Source: JAVBMJ01 sp031551275
Lineage (GTDB): Bacteria > Bacteroidota > Bacteroidia > Bacteroidales > Rikenellaceae
Direction of reading: 5' to 3'
Length of the DNA: 64,000 nucleotides
NCBI GenBank assembly: GCA_031551275.1
Contig: JAVBNX010000001.1
Coordinates: 124,001-188,000 of the forward strand
The translations under genes and the position numbers were made by a program. A model generated the notes under the pieces. That model was not told the origin of the DNA and made no database searches. It saw only the letters and a list, made by a program, of their open reading frames with translations. Positions 33,193 to 41,595 of the stretch are shown piece after piece; position 1 is the first letter of the stretch; each line of letters opens with the position of its first letter.

Positions 33193-34662
33193 ATGAATAT
33201 TCTCTCTTTATTTCCCCTTATACCCCTCCTGATGCTCTGCACGCTTCTGGCCGTGCGCGGGCAGAGGGCCATACGGACCATAATGGTCGCGGGCTCGTCG
33301 CTGCTATTGGCCCTGGCTATCGGATTGAGCGTCGCGGCCTTCGCCGGGTTGCTGCCCGGGGCCGGGGCCGGGATGCGCCTGGTCAGCGACACGGTCTGGT
33401 ACGCCCCCCTGAACATCCACTACGCGGTGGGTGTGGACGGGGTTTCGATCCTCATGCTGCTGCTCTCGGCGGTGGTGGTCTTTACCGGGGTGTTCTCCTC
33501 GTGGAATATGCCGCGGGAGTACTTCCTATGGTTTTGTCTGCTCTCGGTCGGGGTGTTCGGGTTCTTTATCTCGATCGACCTGTTTTTGATGTTCCTCTTC
33601 TACGAGGTGGCCCTGATCCCGATGTACCTGCTGATCGGCGTGTGGGGCACGGGGCGCAAGGAGTACTCGGCCATGAAGCTGACTTTGATGCTGATGGCGG
33701 GATCGGCGTTCCTTTTGGTGGGCATCCTGGGCATCTACTTTACCTCGGGGGCGACCACGATGAACATTACCGAGCTGGCGGGCAAGATGATCCCCATGAT
33801 GCACCAGTACTGGATCTTCCCCGCCGTGTTCCTCGGCTTCGGGGTGCTGGGCGCGCTCTTCCCCTTCCACACCTGGTCGCCCGACGGCCACGCCAGCGCG
33901 CCTACCGCCGTGTCGATGCTCCACGCCGGGGTGTTGATGAAACTGGGCGGGTACGGCTGCTTCCGGGTGGCGATCTGGCTCATGCCGCAGGCGGCCGCCG
34001 AACTGTCGTGGATCTTTTTGATCCTGACGGGTATCAGCGTGGTCTACGGGGCTTTCGGGGCCGTGGTGCAGACCGATTTGAAATACATCAACGCCTACTC
34101 CTCGGTGAGCCACTGCGGGCTGGTGCTGTTCGCCATTTTGATGCTCAACCGCACGGCCATGACCGGGGCGGTGTTGCAGATGCTCTCGCACGGGCTGATG
34201 ACCGCCCTGTTCTTCGCGCTGATCGGGCTGATCTACGGGCGGACCCACACGCGCGACATCCGCGAGATGGGCGGGCTGATGAGGGTAATGCCCTTCGCGT
34301 CGGTGTGCTACGTGATCGCCGGCCTCGCCTCTCTCGGGCTGCCGGGGTTGAGCGGCTTTGTGGCCGAGATGACGATCTTCGTCGGCTCGTTCATGCATCC
34401 CGACACGTTCCACAGGGTGCTGACCATCGTGGCCTGCTGCTCGATCGTGATTACCGCCGTCTACATCCTGCGCACCGTGGGCAAGATACTCTACGGACCC
34501 GTTGTCAACGACGGCCACCTGGCGTTGACCGACGCCACATGGTATGAAAAAGTGTCGGCCGTCGGCTTGATCGCCTGCATCGTCGCATTGGGCGTCTGGC
34601 CCTCGGCGGCGAGCGATCTGATCGGAGTAAGCATTGAACCCATAATCTCCCGCCTGCTATGA
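33193..34662 (+). CDS. nuoM: NADH-quinone oxidoreductase subunit M
   Basis: This 489-residue antiporter-like subunit has the conserved Glu in FLFYEVALIPMYLLIG (about 136-151) and the FPFHTWSPDGHASAPTAVSM block (about 222-241). Its end overlaps the start of nuoN by four bases. Confidence 0.95.
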   Translation: MNILSLFPLIPLLMLCTLLAVRGQRAIRTIMVAGSSLLLALAIGLSVAAFAGLLPGAGAGMRLVSDTVWYAPLNIHYAVGVDGVSILMLLLSAVVVFTGVFSSWNMPREYFLWFCLLSVGVFGFFISIDLFLMFLFYEVALIPMYLLIGVWGTGRKEYSAMKLTLMLMAGSAFLLVGILGIYFTSGATTMNITELAGKMIPMMHQYWIFPAVFLGFGVLGALFPFHTWSPDGHASAPTAVSMLHAGVLMKLGGYGCFRVAIWLMPQAAAELSWIFLILTGISVVYGAFGAVVQTDLKYINAYSSVSHCGLVLFAILMLNRTAMTGAVLQMLSHGLMTALFFALIGLIYGRTHTRDIREMGGLMRVMPFASVCYVIAGLASLGLPGLSGFVAEMTIFVGSFMHPDTFHRVLTIVACCSIVITAVYILRTVGKILYGPVVNDGHLALTDATWYEKVSAVGLIACIVALGVWPSAASDLIGVSIEPIISRLL

Positions 34663-36092
34663 TGGATTTCAGTAACTTCTTGATGCTGCGGCAGGAGGGC
34701 TCTCTGGTGGCCGTGCTGCTTATCCTGCTGATATACGATATTTTCGCCCCCGAAAAGCCGCGCCGGAACCTCCACCTGGCGGCGTGCGTGCTCTTCGGTT
34801 TGCATATGGTCGCGGGCTTTCTGCCCCAACCCGCCGGGGCGGCCTTCGGGGGTCTGTACCTCTCGTCTCCCATGACGGCCATGATGAAGAACATCCTCAA
34901 CGCGGGGACCTTTATCGTGCTGCTGCAATGCGGCGCGTGGCTGCGCCGGGAGGATACGGTAATCCGGCAGGGCGAATTCTACGTCGTGCTCTTCTCCACC
35001 CTTTTGGGGATGTACCTGATGGTGTCGGCGACCAACTTTATGATGCTCTACGTCGGCATCGAGACCGCGTCGCTGCCGCTGGCCTGCCTGGCCGCGTGGA
35101 ATAAACACCGTGAAAAATCGGCCGAGGCGGGGGCGAAATACATCCTGATCTCGGCCCTCTCGTCGGGGATTATGATGTTCGGCCTCTCGTACCTCTACGG
35201 GGCGACCGGGTCGATGTACTTCGCCGATGTGGCCTCTAACCTGCACTGGAGCCCGATGCTGGTGCTCGGCTTCGCGTTCTTTTTGGCCGGGCTGGCCTTC
35301 AAGGTCTCCCTGGTCCCGTTCCACCTCTGGACGGCGGACGTCTACCAGGGCGCTCCCACCCCGGTGACGGCCTTTTTGTCGGTGGTCTCCAAGGGCGCCG
35401 CCTGTTTCGCGCTGATCTTCGCGCTGTACGGGGTGTTCGGGCATATCGAGGCCGTATGGCACGGCCTTTTGTGGGGGCTCTCGGTGCTGACCATCGTGGT
35501 GGGCAACCTGTTCGCCATGCGCCAGAAGGAGCTGAAGCGCTTTTTCGCCTACTCGTCGATCTCCCAGGCGGGGTATATCCTGCTGGGCGTGATGGGCAGC
35601 TCTGAGGCGGGCATGGCCTCGGTGGTCTACTACGTGCTGGTCTATCTGTTCTCCAATTTGGCGGCCTTCGGGGTAATCACGGCGGTGGAAAACCGCACGG
35701 GGCGTACCGATATCGCGGCCCTCAACGGCTTTTACAAGCTCAACCCGAGGCTCTCGTGGGTAATGACCCTGGCGGTCTTCTCGCTGGCGGGGATTCCTCC
35801 CTTCGCGGGCTTCTTCAGTAAGTTCTTTATCTTCGCGGCCGCGGCGGCGGAAGGGGATTACCTACTGGTGTTTATCGCGTTGGTCAACACGGTCATCTCG
35901 CTCTACTATTACCTATTGATCGTCAAGGCCATCTTTATCAATCCGGCCGAGGAACACCCCGTGGGGCGCATCCGCACGGACGGGTACAACAGGCTGTCGA
36001 TCGTTTTATGCACGGCCGGTATCCTGCTGGTCGGGCTGATCAGTTGGTTCTACAACGGGATCGCTGGGGTCAGCTCCGGGTTAATGCTGTAA
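34659..36092 (+). CDS. nuoN: NADH-quinone oxidoreductase subunit N
   Basis: This 477-residue subunit is the third antiporter-like one. Signature blocks are LYVGIETASLPLACLAAW (about 128-145) and KVSLVPFHLWTADVYQGAPT (about 214-233). It is the last gene of the operon. Its final 12 bases are also the 3' end of the convergent tdh gene, so no spacer or terminator separates the two transcripts. Confidence 0.95.
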   Translation: MMDFSNFLMLRQEGSLVAVLLILLIYDIFAPEKPRRNLHLAACVLFGLHMVAGFLPQPAGAAFGGLYLSSPMTAMMKNILNAGTFIVLLQCGAWLRREDTVIRQGEFYVVLFSTLLGMYLMVSATNFMMLYVGIETASLPLACLAAWNKHREKSAEAGAKYILISALSSGIMMFGLSYLYGATGSMYFADVASNLHWSPMLVLGFAFFLAGLAFKVSLVPFHLWTADVYQGAPTPVTAFLSVVSKGAACFALIFALYGVFGHIEAVWHGLLWGLSVLTIVVGNLFAMRQKELKRFFAYSSISQAGYILLGVMGSSEAGMASVVYYVLVYLFSNLAAFGVITAVENRTGRTDIAALNGFYKLNPRLSWVMTLAVFSLAGIPPFAGFFSKFFIFAAAAAEGDYLLVFIALVNTVISLYYYLLIVKAIFINPAEEHPVGRIRTDGYNRLSIVLCTAGILLVGLISWFYNGIAGVSSGLML

Positions 36093-37052
36093 AGTTGGGA
36101 CCCGAATGCCCAGTTTTTCGCCGACCCTGAGCAGCATATCCTTTACCGTCGCCTCCATATCCCATTGGGGCTTCCAGCCCCACTCCGCCCGCGCTGAAGA
36201 ATCGTCGACCGAGGCGGGCCAGTACTTGGCGATCTCGCGGCGGAAGTCGGGTTTGTAGTCGATCGAAAAGTTGGGGATGTGCTTGCGGATCTCGGCGGCG
36301 AGGTCCTCGGGCGTGAAGCTCATCGCCCCGACGTTGTAATCGCCGTGGTGGCGCAGTCCCGGGCGGTCGGCTTCCAGCAGCTCGACCGTGGCGCGCACGC
36401 AGTCGGGCATATAGATCATCGGCAGGCACGCCTCCCCGCTCAGAAAGCAGGTGTAGCGGCCGTGCTTCAACGCCTCATAGAAGATCTCGACCGCGTAGTC
36501 GGTCGTCCCGCCGCCCGGCAGGGTCTTGTAGCTGATTACCCCCGGGTAGCGGATGCCCCGCAGATCGAGGCCCGACTTGCGGTAGTAGTAGTCGGCCAGC
36601 ATCTCGCCCACAACCTTCGTGATCCCGTACATCGTATTGGGCTTGAGGATCGTATCCTGGGGCGCGTTGTAGAGCGTGGACTGGGGACCGAACACGGCGA
36701 TCGAGCTGGGGACCATCAGCCTGTCCAACTTGCGGTCTATGGCGATGTTGATCACGTTCAACAGTCCCGTCATGTTGACGTGCCACGCCAGGTCGGGGTT
36801 CTGTTCGCCCCTTGCCGAGAGGATGGCGGCCAGGTGGACGATCGTGTCGACGTTGTGCCTCACGACGATCTTCTCCAAGGCGTGGCGGTCGGTCGCGTCG
36901 ACACGCTCGAAGGCGTTGTCGGGGAACAGTCCGTTCACATCGCCGTTGATGTCGGACAGCACCACGTTCTCACGTCCGTAGCGGCGGTTGAACTCCTCGC
37001 TCAACTCCGAGCCGATCTGACCCAGGGCGCCTGTTACCAGAATCTTTTTCAT
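36081..37052 (-). CDS. tdh: L-threonine 3-dehydrogenase, short-chain (epimerase-like) type
   Basis: This 323-residue NAD-dependent enzyme oxidises L-threonine to 2-amino-3-ketobutyrate. The Rossmann motif is GALGQIG (about 8-14), and the SDR active site is present as PSSIAVFG with YGITK (about 140-145). It belongs to the extended SDR (UDP-galactose epimerase-like) form of TDH found in Bacteroidota rather than the zinc-dependent form. The epimerase-like sequence alone would be ambiguous, but its overlap (ATGA) with kbl, the next enzyme of the pathway, settles the assignment. Confidence 0.92.
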   Translation of the reverse strand: MKKILVTGALGQIGSELSEEFNRRYGRENVVLSDINGDVNGLFPDNAFERVDATDRHALEKIVVRHNVDTIVHLAAILSARGEQNPDLAWHVNMTGLLNVINIAIDRKLDRLMVPSSIAVFGPQSTLYNAPQDTILKPNTMYGITKVVGEMLADYYYRKSGLDLRGIRYPGVISYKTLPGGGTTDYAVEIFYEALKHGRYTCFLSGEACLPMIYMPDCVRATVELLEADRPGLRHHGDYNVGAMSFTPEDLAAEIRKHIPNFSIDYKPDFRREIAKYWPASVDDSSARAEWGWKPQWDMEATVKDMLLRVGEKLGIRVPTLQH

Positions 37053-38239
37053 GCAAGTTGTACGTTTAGCTCTTTACCGACCTTGATAAACGCCTCCACG
37101 CAACGGTCGAGGTGCTCCCGCGTGTGGCCTGCCGAGACCTGGACGCGGATGCGCGCCTGGCCCTTGGGCACGACCGGGTAGTAGAATCCCGTCACGAAGA
37201 TCTCCTCCTGCTGCAATCTGGCGGCGAAATCCTGCGAGAGTTTGGCGTCGTAGAGCATGACCGCGCAAATGGCCGACTGGGTGGGTTTGATATCGAATCC
37301 GGCAGCGAGCATTTTATCGCGGAAATACTCCACGTTGGCGGCCAGGCGGTCGTGGATCTCGTCGCTCTCGGCCAGCATTTTGAACAGCTCGATGCCCGCG
37401 CCCACCACGGCGGGGGGCAGCGAGTTGGAGAACAAATAGGGCCGCGACCTCTGGCGCAGCATATCGACGATCTCGCGGCGGCCGGTGGTAAATCCGCCCA
37501 CCGCGCCCCCGAAGGCTTTTCCCAGGGTCCCGGTGATGATGTCCACCTCCCCGCGCAGGCCGTACAGCTCGGTAATCCCGCGCCCCGTCTTGCCGAGCAC
37601 GCCAGCCGAGTGGCACTCGTCGACCATAACCAGCGCGTCGTATTGCCGGGCCAGCGCGCAGATCCTGTCCAACGGCGCGGCGTTGCCGTCCATCGAGAAG
37701 ACCCCGTCGGTCACGATGATCCTGAAGCGCTGCTCCTGCGCCTTTTTCAGGCACTCCTCCAGCTCGGTCATGTCGGCGTTGGCGTAGCGGTACCTTACCG
37801 CCTTGCACAGCCTGACCCCGTCGATGATCGACGCGTGGTTCAGGCTGTCGGAGATGATGGCGTCCTGCTCAGTGAACAAAGGCTCGAAAACGCCCCCGTT
37901 GGCATCGAAGCAGGCGGCGTAGAGGATGGTGTCCTCCGTGCCGAAATAGTCCGAAATGGCGGCTTCAAGCTCCTTGTGCAAATCCTGGCAACCGCAGATA
38001 AAACGCACGGACGACATGCCGAAGCCCCGTTCGTCCATCGCTTTTTTGGCCGCGGCGATCAGCCGGGGGTTGTCCGACAGGCCGAGGTAGTTGTTGGCGC
38101 AGAAATTCAGCACGGGCTTATCCGCTACCGTGATCTCGGCCCTTTGCGGCGAGGAGATGACGCGCTCGGTCTTGTAAAGGCCCGCCTCTTGGATGGCCTG
38201 GAGCTCCTCCTGCAGGTGTTTTTTGATCTTTCCGTACAT
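37049..38239 (-). CDS. kbl: 2-amino-3-ketobutyrate CoA ligase (glycine C-acetyltransferase)
   Basis: This 396-residue PLP enzyme of the alpha-oxoamine synthase family splits 2-amino-3-ketobutyrate with CoA into glycine and acetyl-CoA. The pyridoxal lysine lies in GTLGKAFGGAVGG (about 240-252). The preceding VMVDECHSAGVLG block holds the conserved Asp and His. It is the first gene of the kbl-tdh pair and overlaps tdh by four bases, which completes a two-step threonine-to-glycine route. It follows the acyltransferase gene on the same strand. Confidence 0.95.
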   Translation of the reverse strand: MYGKIKKHLQEELQAIQEAGLYKTERVISSPQRAEITVADKPVLNFCANNYLGLSDNPRLIAAAKKAMDERGFGMSSVRFICGCQDLHKELEAAISDYFGTEDTILYAACFDANGGVFEPLFTEQDAIISDSLNHASIIDGVRLCKAVRYRYANADMTELEECLKKAQEQRFRIIVTDGVFSMDGNAAPLDRICALARQYDALVMVDECHSAGVLGKTGRGITELYGLRGEVDIITGTLGKAFGGAVGGFTTGRREIVDMLRQRSRPYLFSNSLPPAVVGAGIELFKMLAESDEIHDRLAANVEYFRDKMLAAGFDIKPTQSAICAVMLYDAKLSQDFAARLQQEEIFVTGFYYPVVPKGQARIRVQVSAGHTREHLDRCVEAFIKVGKELNVQLA

Positions 38240-38245
38240 AGTCTT

Positions 38246-39385
38246 CTATTTTTTCGGCTTTAAAAACCTCTTCGCCAGGAATTCCCGTACAGGTACATCG
38301 TAAAACTTCAAACAAAGATAGGCTAAAACCACGCTCCCCGCAACAACTCCCGCCGCACCGGGCAAGGATTCCTCAAAACTCAGGCCGTTGTTCTTTACCC
38401 AGGCGTAATAGAGGTAGATGAAGGGGTAGTGCACCATATACAAGGGATAGGAGATATCCCCCAGGAATTTGCATATCCGGGTGGTAAATTGATCGGTGAC
38501 CTTCCCCGACGCCCCGAGGCAGACCAGCAGCGGGAAAAACACCAGGCAGCACACCGTGTCGTAGATCCCGTTCATCCACAAATGTTCGGCCCCGCCGATG
38601 CGCGGCACGGCCAGCAAAGCGACCACCGCCGCACCGCACACCCAGAAAGCCGCCCGGACGCGGGGCACGGGCCTGAAGACGCGGGAGAGCAGCAAACCGG
38701 CCGAAAACGAGAACAGCAAACGCAAAGAGCCCCCGGTAAACTCCATCCCGGTAAGCGAATAGCCGATGCAAAGGTCGCCCAAAGGCCCGAAGATGGCGAA
38801 CGCCGCCAGCCCGCACCCGGCCAGCAGGACCAGCACGGCGAGGGCAGCGGTGGAGAATTTGCGGATGAACAAGGCGTAGAGGATATTACCTATATATTCA
38901 AAGAACAACGACCAACTCGGCCCGTTCAGGGGGAACATCTCCCCCACCCCGCGGATCTCGTTCCCGGGCGTGGAGGGGATCAGCAGCATGGTCAAAAGCG
39001 TGGCCAGCAGCAAAGCCCCCACGCCCACCTTCGACACGTCCCACACCGGGCAACCCTGGGTGTAGAATATGGCGGCGCCTATCAAAGCCCCCATCACCAC
39101 CATCGGGTGCAGGCGTATGATCCGGCGCTTGATAAACTCCCAGGTCTTCATCTTCCCCCAGCGGTCGTTGTAGGCGTAGCCCACCACGAATCCCGAGAGA
39201 ATAAAGAAAAAATCGACCGCCAGGTAGCCGTGGTTGATCCTCTGGTCGAGGTGGCTGGTGGCGAAAGCCTCGAAAATATGGAAACAGACCACTGTAAGGG
39301 CGGCAACGCCGCGCAGTCCGTCGAGTATGTCGTAATGGGGTTTGGTGTCCGCGAACGCAGATTTAGGGATGGAAGGGTTGGGCAT
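38246..39385 (-). CDS. Acyltransferase family 3 (OafA/YrhL-like) membrane protein
   Basis: This 379-residue integral membrane protein has about ten helices. The conserved start LDGLRGVAALTVVCFHI (about 22-38) holds the family's catalytic His, followed by the FFILSGFVVGYAY signature and the RRIIRLHP motif. Members O-acylate sugars on exopolysaccharide, O-antigen, peptidoglycan or secreted lipids. The substrate is not readable here, as there are no glycosyltransferase genes beside it. It is on the same strand as kbl, six bases away. Confidence 0.88.
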   Translation of the reverse strand: MPNPSIPKSAFADTKPHYDILDGLRGVAALTVVCFHIFEAFATSHLDQRINHGYLAVDFFFILSGFVVGYAYNDRWGKMKTWEFIKRRIIRLHPMVVMGALIGAAIFYTQGCPVWDVSKVGVGALLLATLLTMLLIPSTPGNEIRGVGEMFPLNGPSWSLFFEYIGNILYALFIRKFSTAALAVLVLLAGCGLAAFAIFGPLGDLCIGYSLTGMEFTGGSLRLLFSFSAGLLLSRVFRPVPRVRAAFWVCGAAVVALLAVPRIGGAEHLWMNGIYDTVCCLVFFPLLVCLGASGKVTDQFTTRICKFLGDISYPLYMVHYPFIYLYYAWVKNNGLSFEESLPGAAGVVAGSVVLAYLCLKFYDVPVREFLAKRFLKPKK

Positions 39386-39418
39386 CGGGCAAATTTCGGT
39401 TTATAAAACTCCTGCCCT

Positions 39419-40528
39419 TCAAAGATACGAGGATTTTAATTTATTAAACAACATTTCCAGCACGGAAATGGTGTCATATTGCGCCTTATTTTCTGCAATA
39501 TACTCCTCAATGTAGCTTATGCGATGTTTGGTCAGCGGGTGTGTGCTCATAAACTCGGAGACTTCATACTTGCTTACAAGGGCCGGCGAATGCTCCTCGA
39601 GCGAGCGGAAGAGTTCGACCATCCCCCGGGGGTCGATGCCCGCCTGCCTCATCGATTCGAGGCCCGTCATGTCGGCCTCGCGCTCCATGGCGCGCGAATA
39701 TTGCAGGTCCTGGAAAACGTAGATATTCTGGAATACGGCCGCCGTAACGCCCCCCGCGTCCCCGAACAGCAACGAGATAAAGAAATACCCCGACAGGGTG
39801 CGGAAAAGGCTCTTCAGCGAGTGCTGCGCCTCCACGTGCGCGCTCTCATGCAGCAGCAACGCGGCCAGCTCCTCCGGCTTCTCCATGTCCTCCAAAATGC
39901 CGGAGTAGACGGCGATGCGCCCGCCGGGCACGGCGAAGGCGTTCCGCTGCTGGGATTTGAGGACCGTGATCGTGTAGCGGTAGTTGCGCTTACCGGGGAT
40001 GGCTTCGAAGAACTCCTGCACCAGACGGCTTTGGAGCGTATCCTCTTTGGCCAACGTGGTAAGCTGCCCATAGGCCGACTCGCCGATGGCCTGCTCCACG
40101 GACAAGGGGACTTTGGTCGCGGCGTACTCCGCCACACCGGGCACGACCACCACAAAGGCGAATACTCCGAAGCCCAACAGGAGCAGGAAAGCGGCGACGA
40201 CCCATTTCCACCGGCTCGACACGACCGCCACCATATCCCTTTTGGCGAAGGCGTGGTAGGGGTACATCCGCCCCAACGCGGCGACAAACTCCCCGTCTTC
40301 CACCTCGAGGGTCTGGTGCGGAAAGGCACCGTAGCTCAACCGGATCTTGTGGCTGAAATCGATGTCGTTCTTTACGATCTGCGACACCTCCCAACGGACG
40401 GCCTGCGTTTCATTCCCGGATTCATCGAGTACCCGGATCTGAAAGGAAGATCCCCCAAGGCTTACCCGGCACGGGTAGGCCCTGGAGGATAATCCGTTGA
40501 AATATTTTCCTGTAAATTCGGCGGTCAA
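39419..40528 (-). CDS. M48-family metalloprotease, membrane-anchored
   Basis: This 369-residue protein has an N-terminal soluble domain of the type preceding M48 peptidases (about 5-95), one or two membrane segments (about 107-135) and a zinc peptidase domain. HESAH (227-231) gives the HExxH site, and EREAD (about 273-277) supplies the third ligand. The start is TTG at 40528, two bases after the DUF898 stop; no better start preserves the N-terminal domain. The order DUF898 then M48 is a recurring pair. The role is probably membrane protein quality control; the target is unknown. Confidence 0.87.
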   Translation of the reverse strand: MTAEFTGKYFNGLSSRAYPCRVSLGGSSFQIRVLDESGNETQAVRWEVSQIVKNDIDFSHKIRLSYGAFPHQTLEVEDGEFVAALGRMYPYHAFAKRDMVAVVSSRWKWVVAAFLLLLGFGVFAFVVVVPGVAEYAATKVPLSVEQAIGESAYGQLTTLAKEDTLQSRLVQEFFEAIPGKRNYRYTITVLKSQQRNAFAVPGGRIAVYSGILEDMEKPEELAALLLHESAHVEAQHSLKSLFRTLSGYFFISLLFGDAGGVTAAVFQNIYVFQDLQYSRAMEREADMTGLESMRQAGIDPRGMVELFRSLEEHSPALVSKYEVSEFMSTHPLTKHRISYIEEYIAENKAQYDTISVLEMLFNKLKSSYL

Positions 40529-40530
40529 CG

Positions 40531-41472
40531 TTAGAAGATAAAGTTGAAATCCAGGAAGTCGAGCATGCTGTCCCCGGTAGCGTCCTGGTAGTCCTCTTCG
40601 GTCTGGACGATGTTGTCGGTATCGAGCTCTTCGGGAATAATGATGTTTTCAGCCAGGAAATTCATGACGCGCACCTGCGCCCAGGCAAACCCGAGGCCCA
40701 GGGTAAAGATAATAAGGAGCATATTGACGATCTGCAGCCTGAATACCTTACCGGCCGTGGCTTTGGAATCGAGCTGGTAGATCTGGCCGTTGTGCTCGGC
40801 GTAGGTGTTCTTGTAGTAGAAGCTGAACAGTTCGGCGGTGTACCAGAAAGAGTAGATACCCAGGGTTACAATGGTCAGCAACATTCCTTTGAGGTTGAGC
40901 AAAAAGAAATCCAACCCGTCGCCCTTGAAGCCGAGGGAGATGTTGCCGAAACGGATATGCTTGAAGATGTAGGAGCGGAGCTTCATCTCAAACCAGGAGC
41001 CGTAAATACCCAACGTTATGATGGTCAGACCGATCCCCTTGGCATACAGCTCGATCAGTTCGGTCAAACTGCCCCGGTACCCGAAATGGATCGAGCGCCA
41101 GGAGGTTTTGGCCAACCGGTAACGCATCGTGCCGTGTATGGCAATGGGCAGGATCAGTAAAAACCCGACGATGTAGATGATAAGCCCTACGGCCTCCAGC
41201 TTTATGAGCGTGAAAAGGAACAACAGCGCCACAATGGCGATGATAAAAAGGATCGCCCGGATAAAGCCCTTGAAGATCTCCTTCCCCGTGCCGTGGAAGG
41301 AGAAATGGTCGTCCGACATGGTAAAATTCTGGTAGTAGTACTTCAAATACTTTACCTTGGCCCACGGGTAATACAACCCCAGGGTTATCACCGTAAGGAT
41401 GGTGTTGACGATGGTCAGCCCGAACAGGGTGCTGCCTTTCCCTTTAAAAGCGAGTAGATTTCTTCTTTCCAT
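40531..41472 (-). CDS. DUF898 (YjgN-like) membrane protein
   Basis: This 313-residue protein has about seven membrane helices in a repeated pattern of YYPWAKVKYLKYY, YGSWFEMKLRSYIFKHI, YSFWYTAELFSFYYKNT and FAWAQVRVMNFLAENI. These are the DUF898 helix-loop repeats, each of which ends with an aromatic and basic face. The C-terminal 35 residues are acidic. It is upstream of the M48 protease gene in the same operon, which suggests a shared membrane function that is not established. It is divergent from a DUF3857 gene over 123 AT-rich bases. Confidence 0.85.
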   Translation of the reverse strand: MERRNLLAFKGKGSTLFGLTIVNTILTVITLGLYYPWAKVKYLKYYYQNFTMSDDHFSFHGTGKEIFKGFIRAILFIIAIVALLFLFTLIKLEAVGLIIYIVGFLLILPIAIHGTMRYRLAKTSWRSIHFGYRGSLTELIELYAKGIGLTIITLGIYGSWFEMKLRSYIFKHIRFGNISLGFKGDGLDFFLLNLKGMLLTIVTLGIYSFWYTAELFSFYYKNTYAEHNGQIYQLDSKATAGKVFRLQIVNMLLIIFTLGLGFAWAQVRVMNFLAENIIIPEELDTDNIVQTEEDYQDATGDSMLDFLDFNFIF

Positions 41473-41504
41473 TGATTTAATGTTTGGTTTGGGTTAATTA
41501 AACG

Positions 41505-41512
41505 CAAATATA
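41505..41512 (-). promoter_or_regulatory. -7 box candidate for the DUF898-M48 operon
   Basis: On the minus strand the bases read TATATTTG, an exact match, 32 bases before the DUF898 start. No properly spaced TTTG was found. Confidence 0.4.
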
Positions 41513-41556
41513 ATAAACAAATGCCCTAACAATCAACAATATTGATAAAAAATAAT

Positions 41557-41564
41557 TATATTTG
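41557..41564 (+). promoter_or_regulatory. -7 box candidate for the DUF3857 pair
   Basis: TATATTTG matches the consensus exactly, 31 bases before the GTG start at 41596. The -33 element is not clear. Confidence 0.4.
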
Positions 41565-41595
41565 ACATATTGACTTCTAACCCGGGATCGCTGCC

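Noticed and set aside
36081..37052. Annotation of tdh as a UDP-sugar epimerase
   Set aside because: The SDR fold allows it, but the overlapping kbl gene and the family-specific sequence fit threonine dehydrogenase better.
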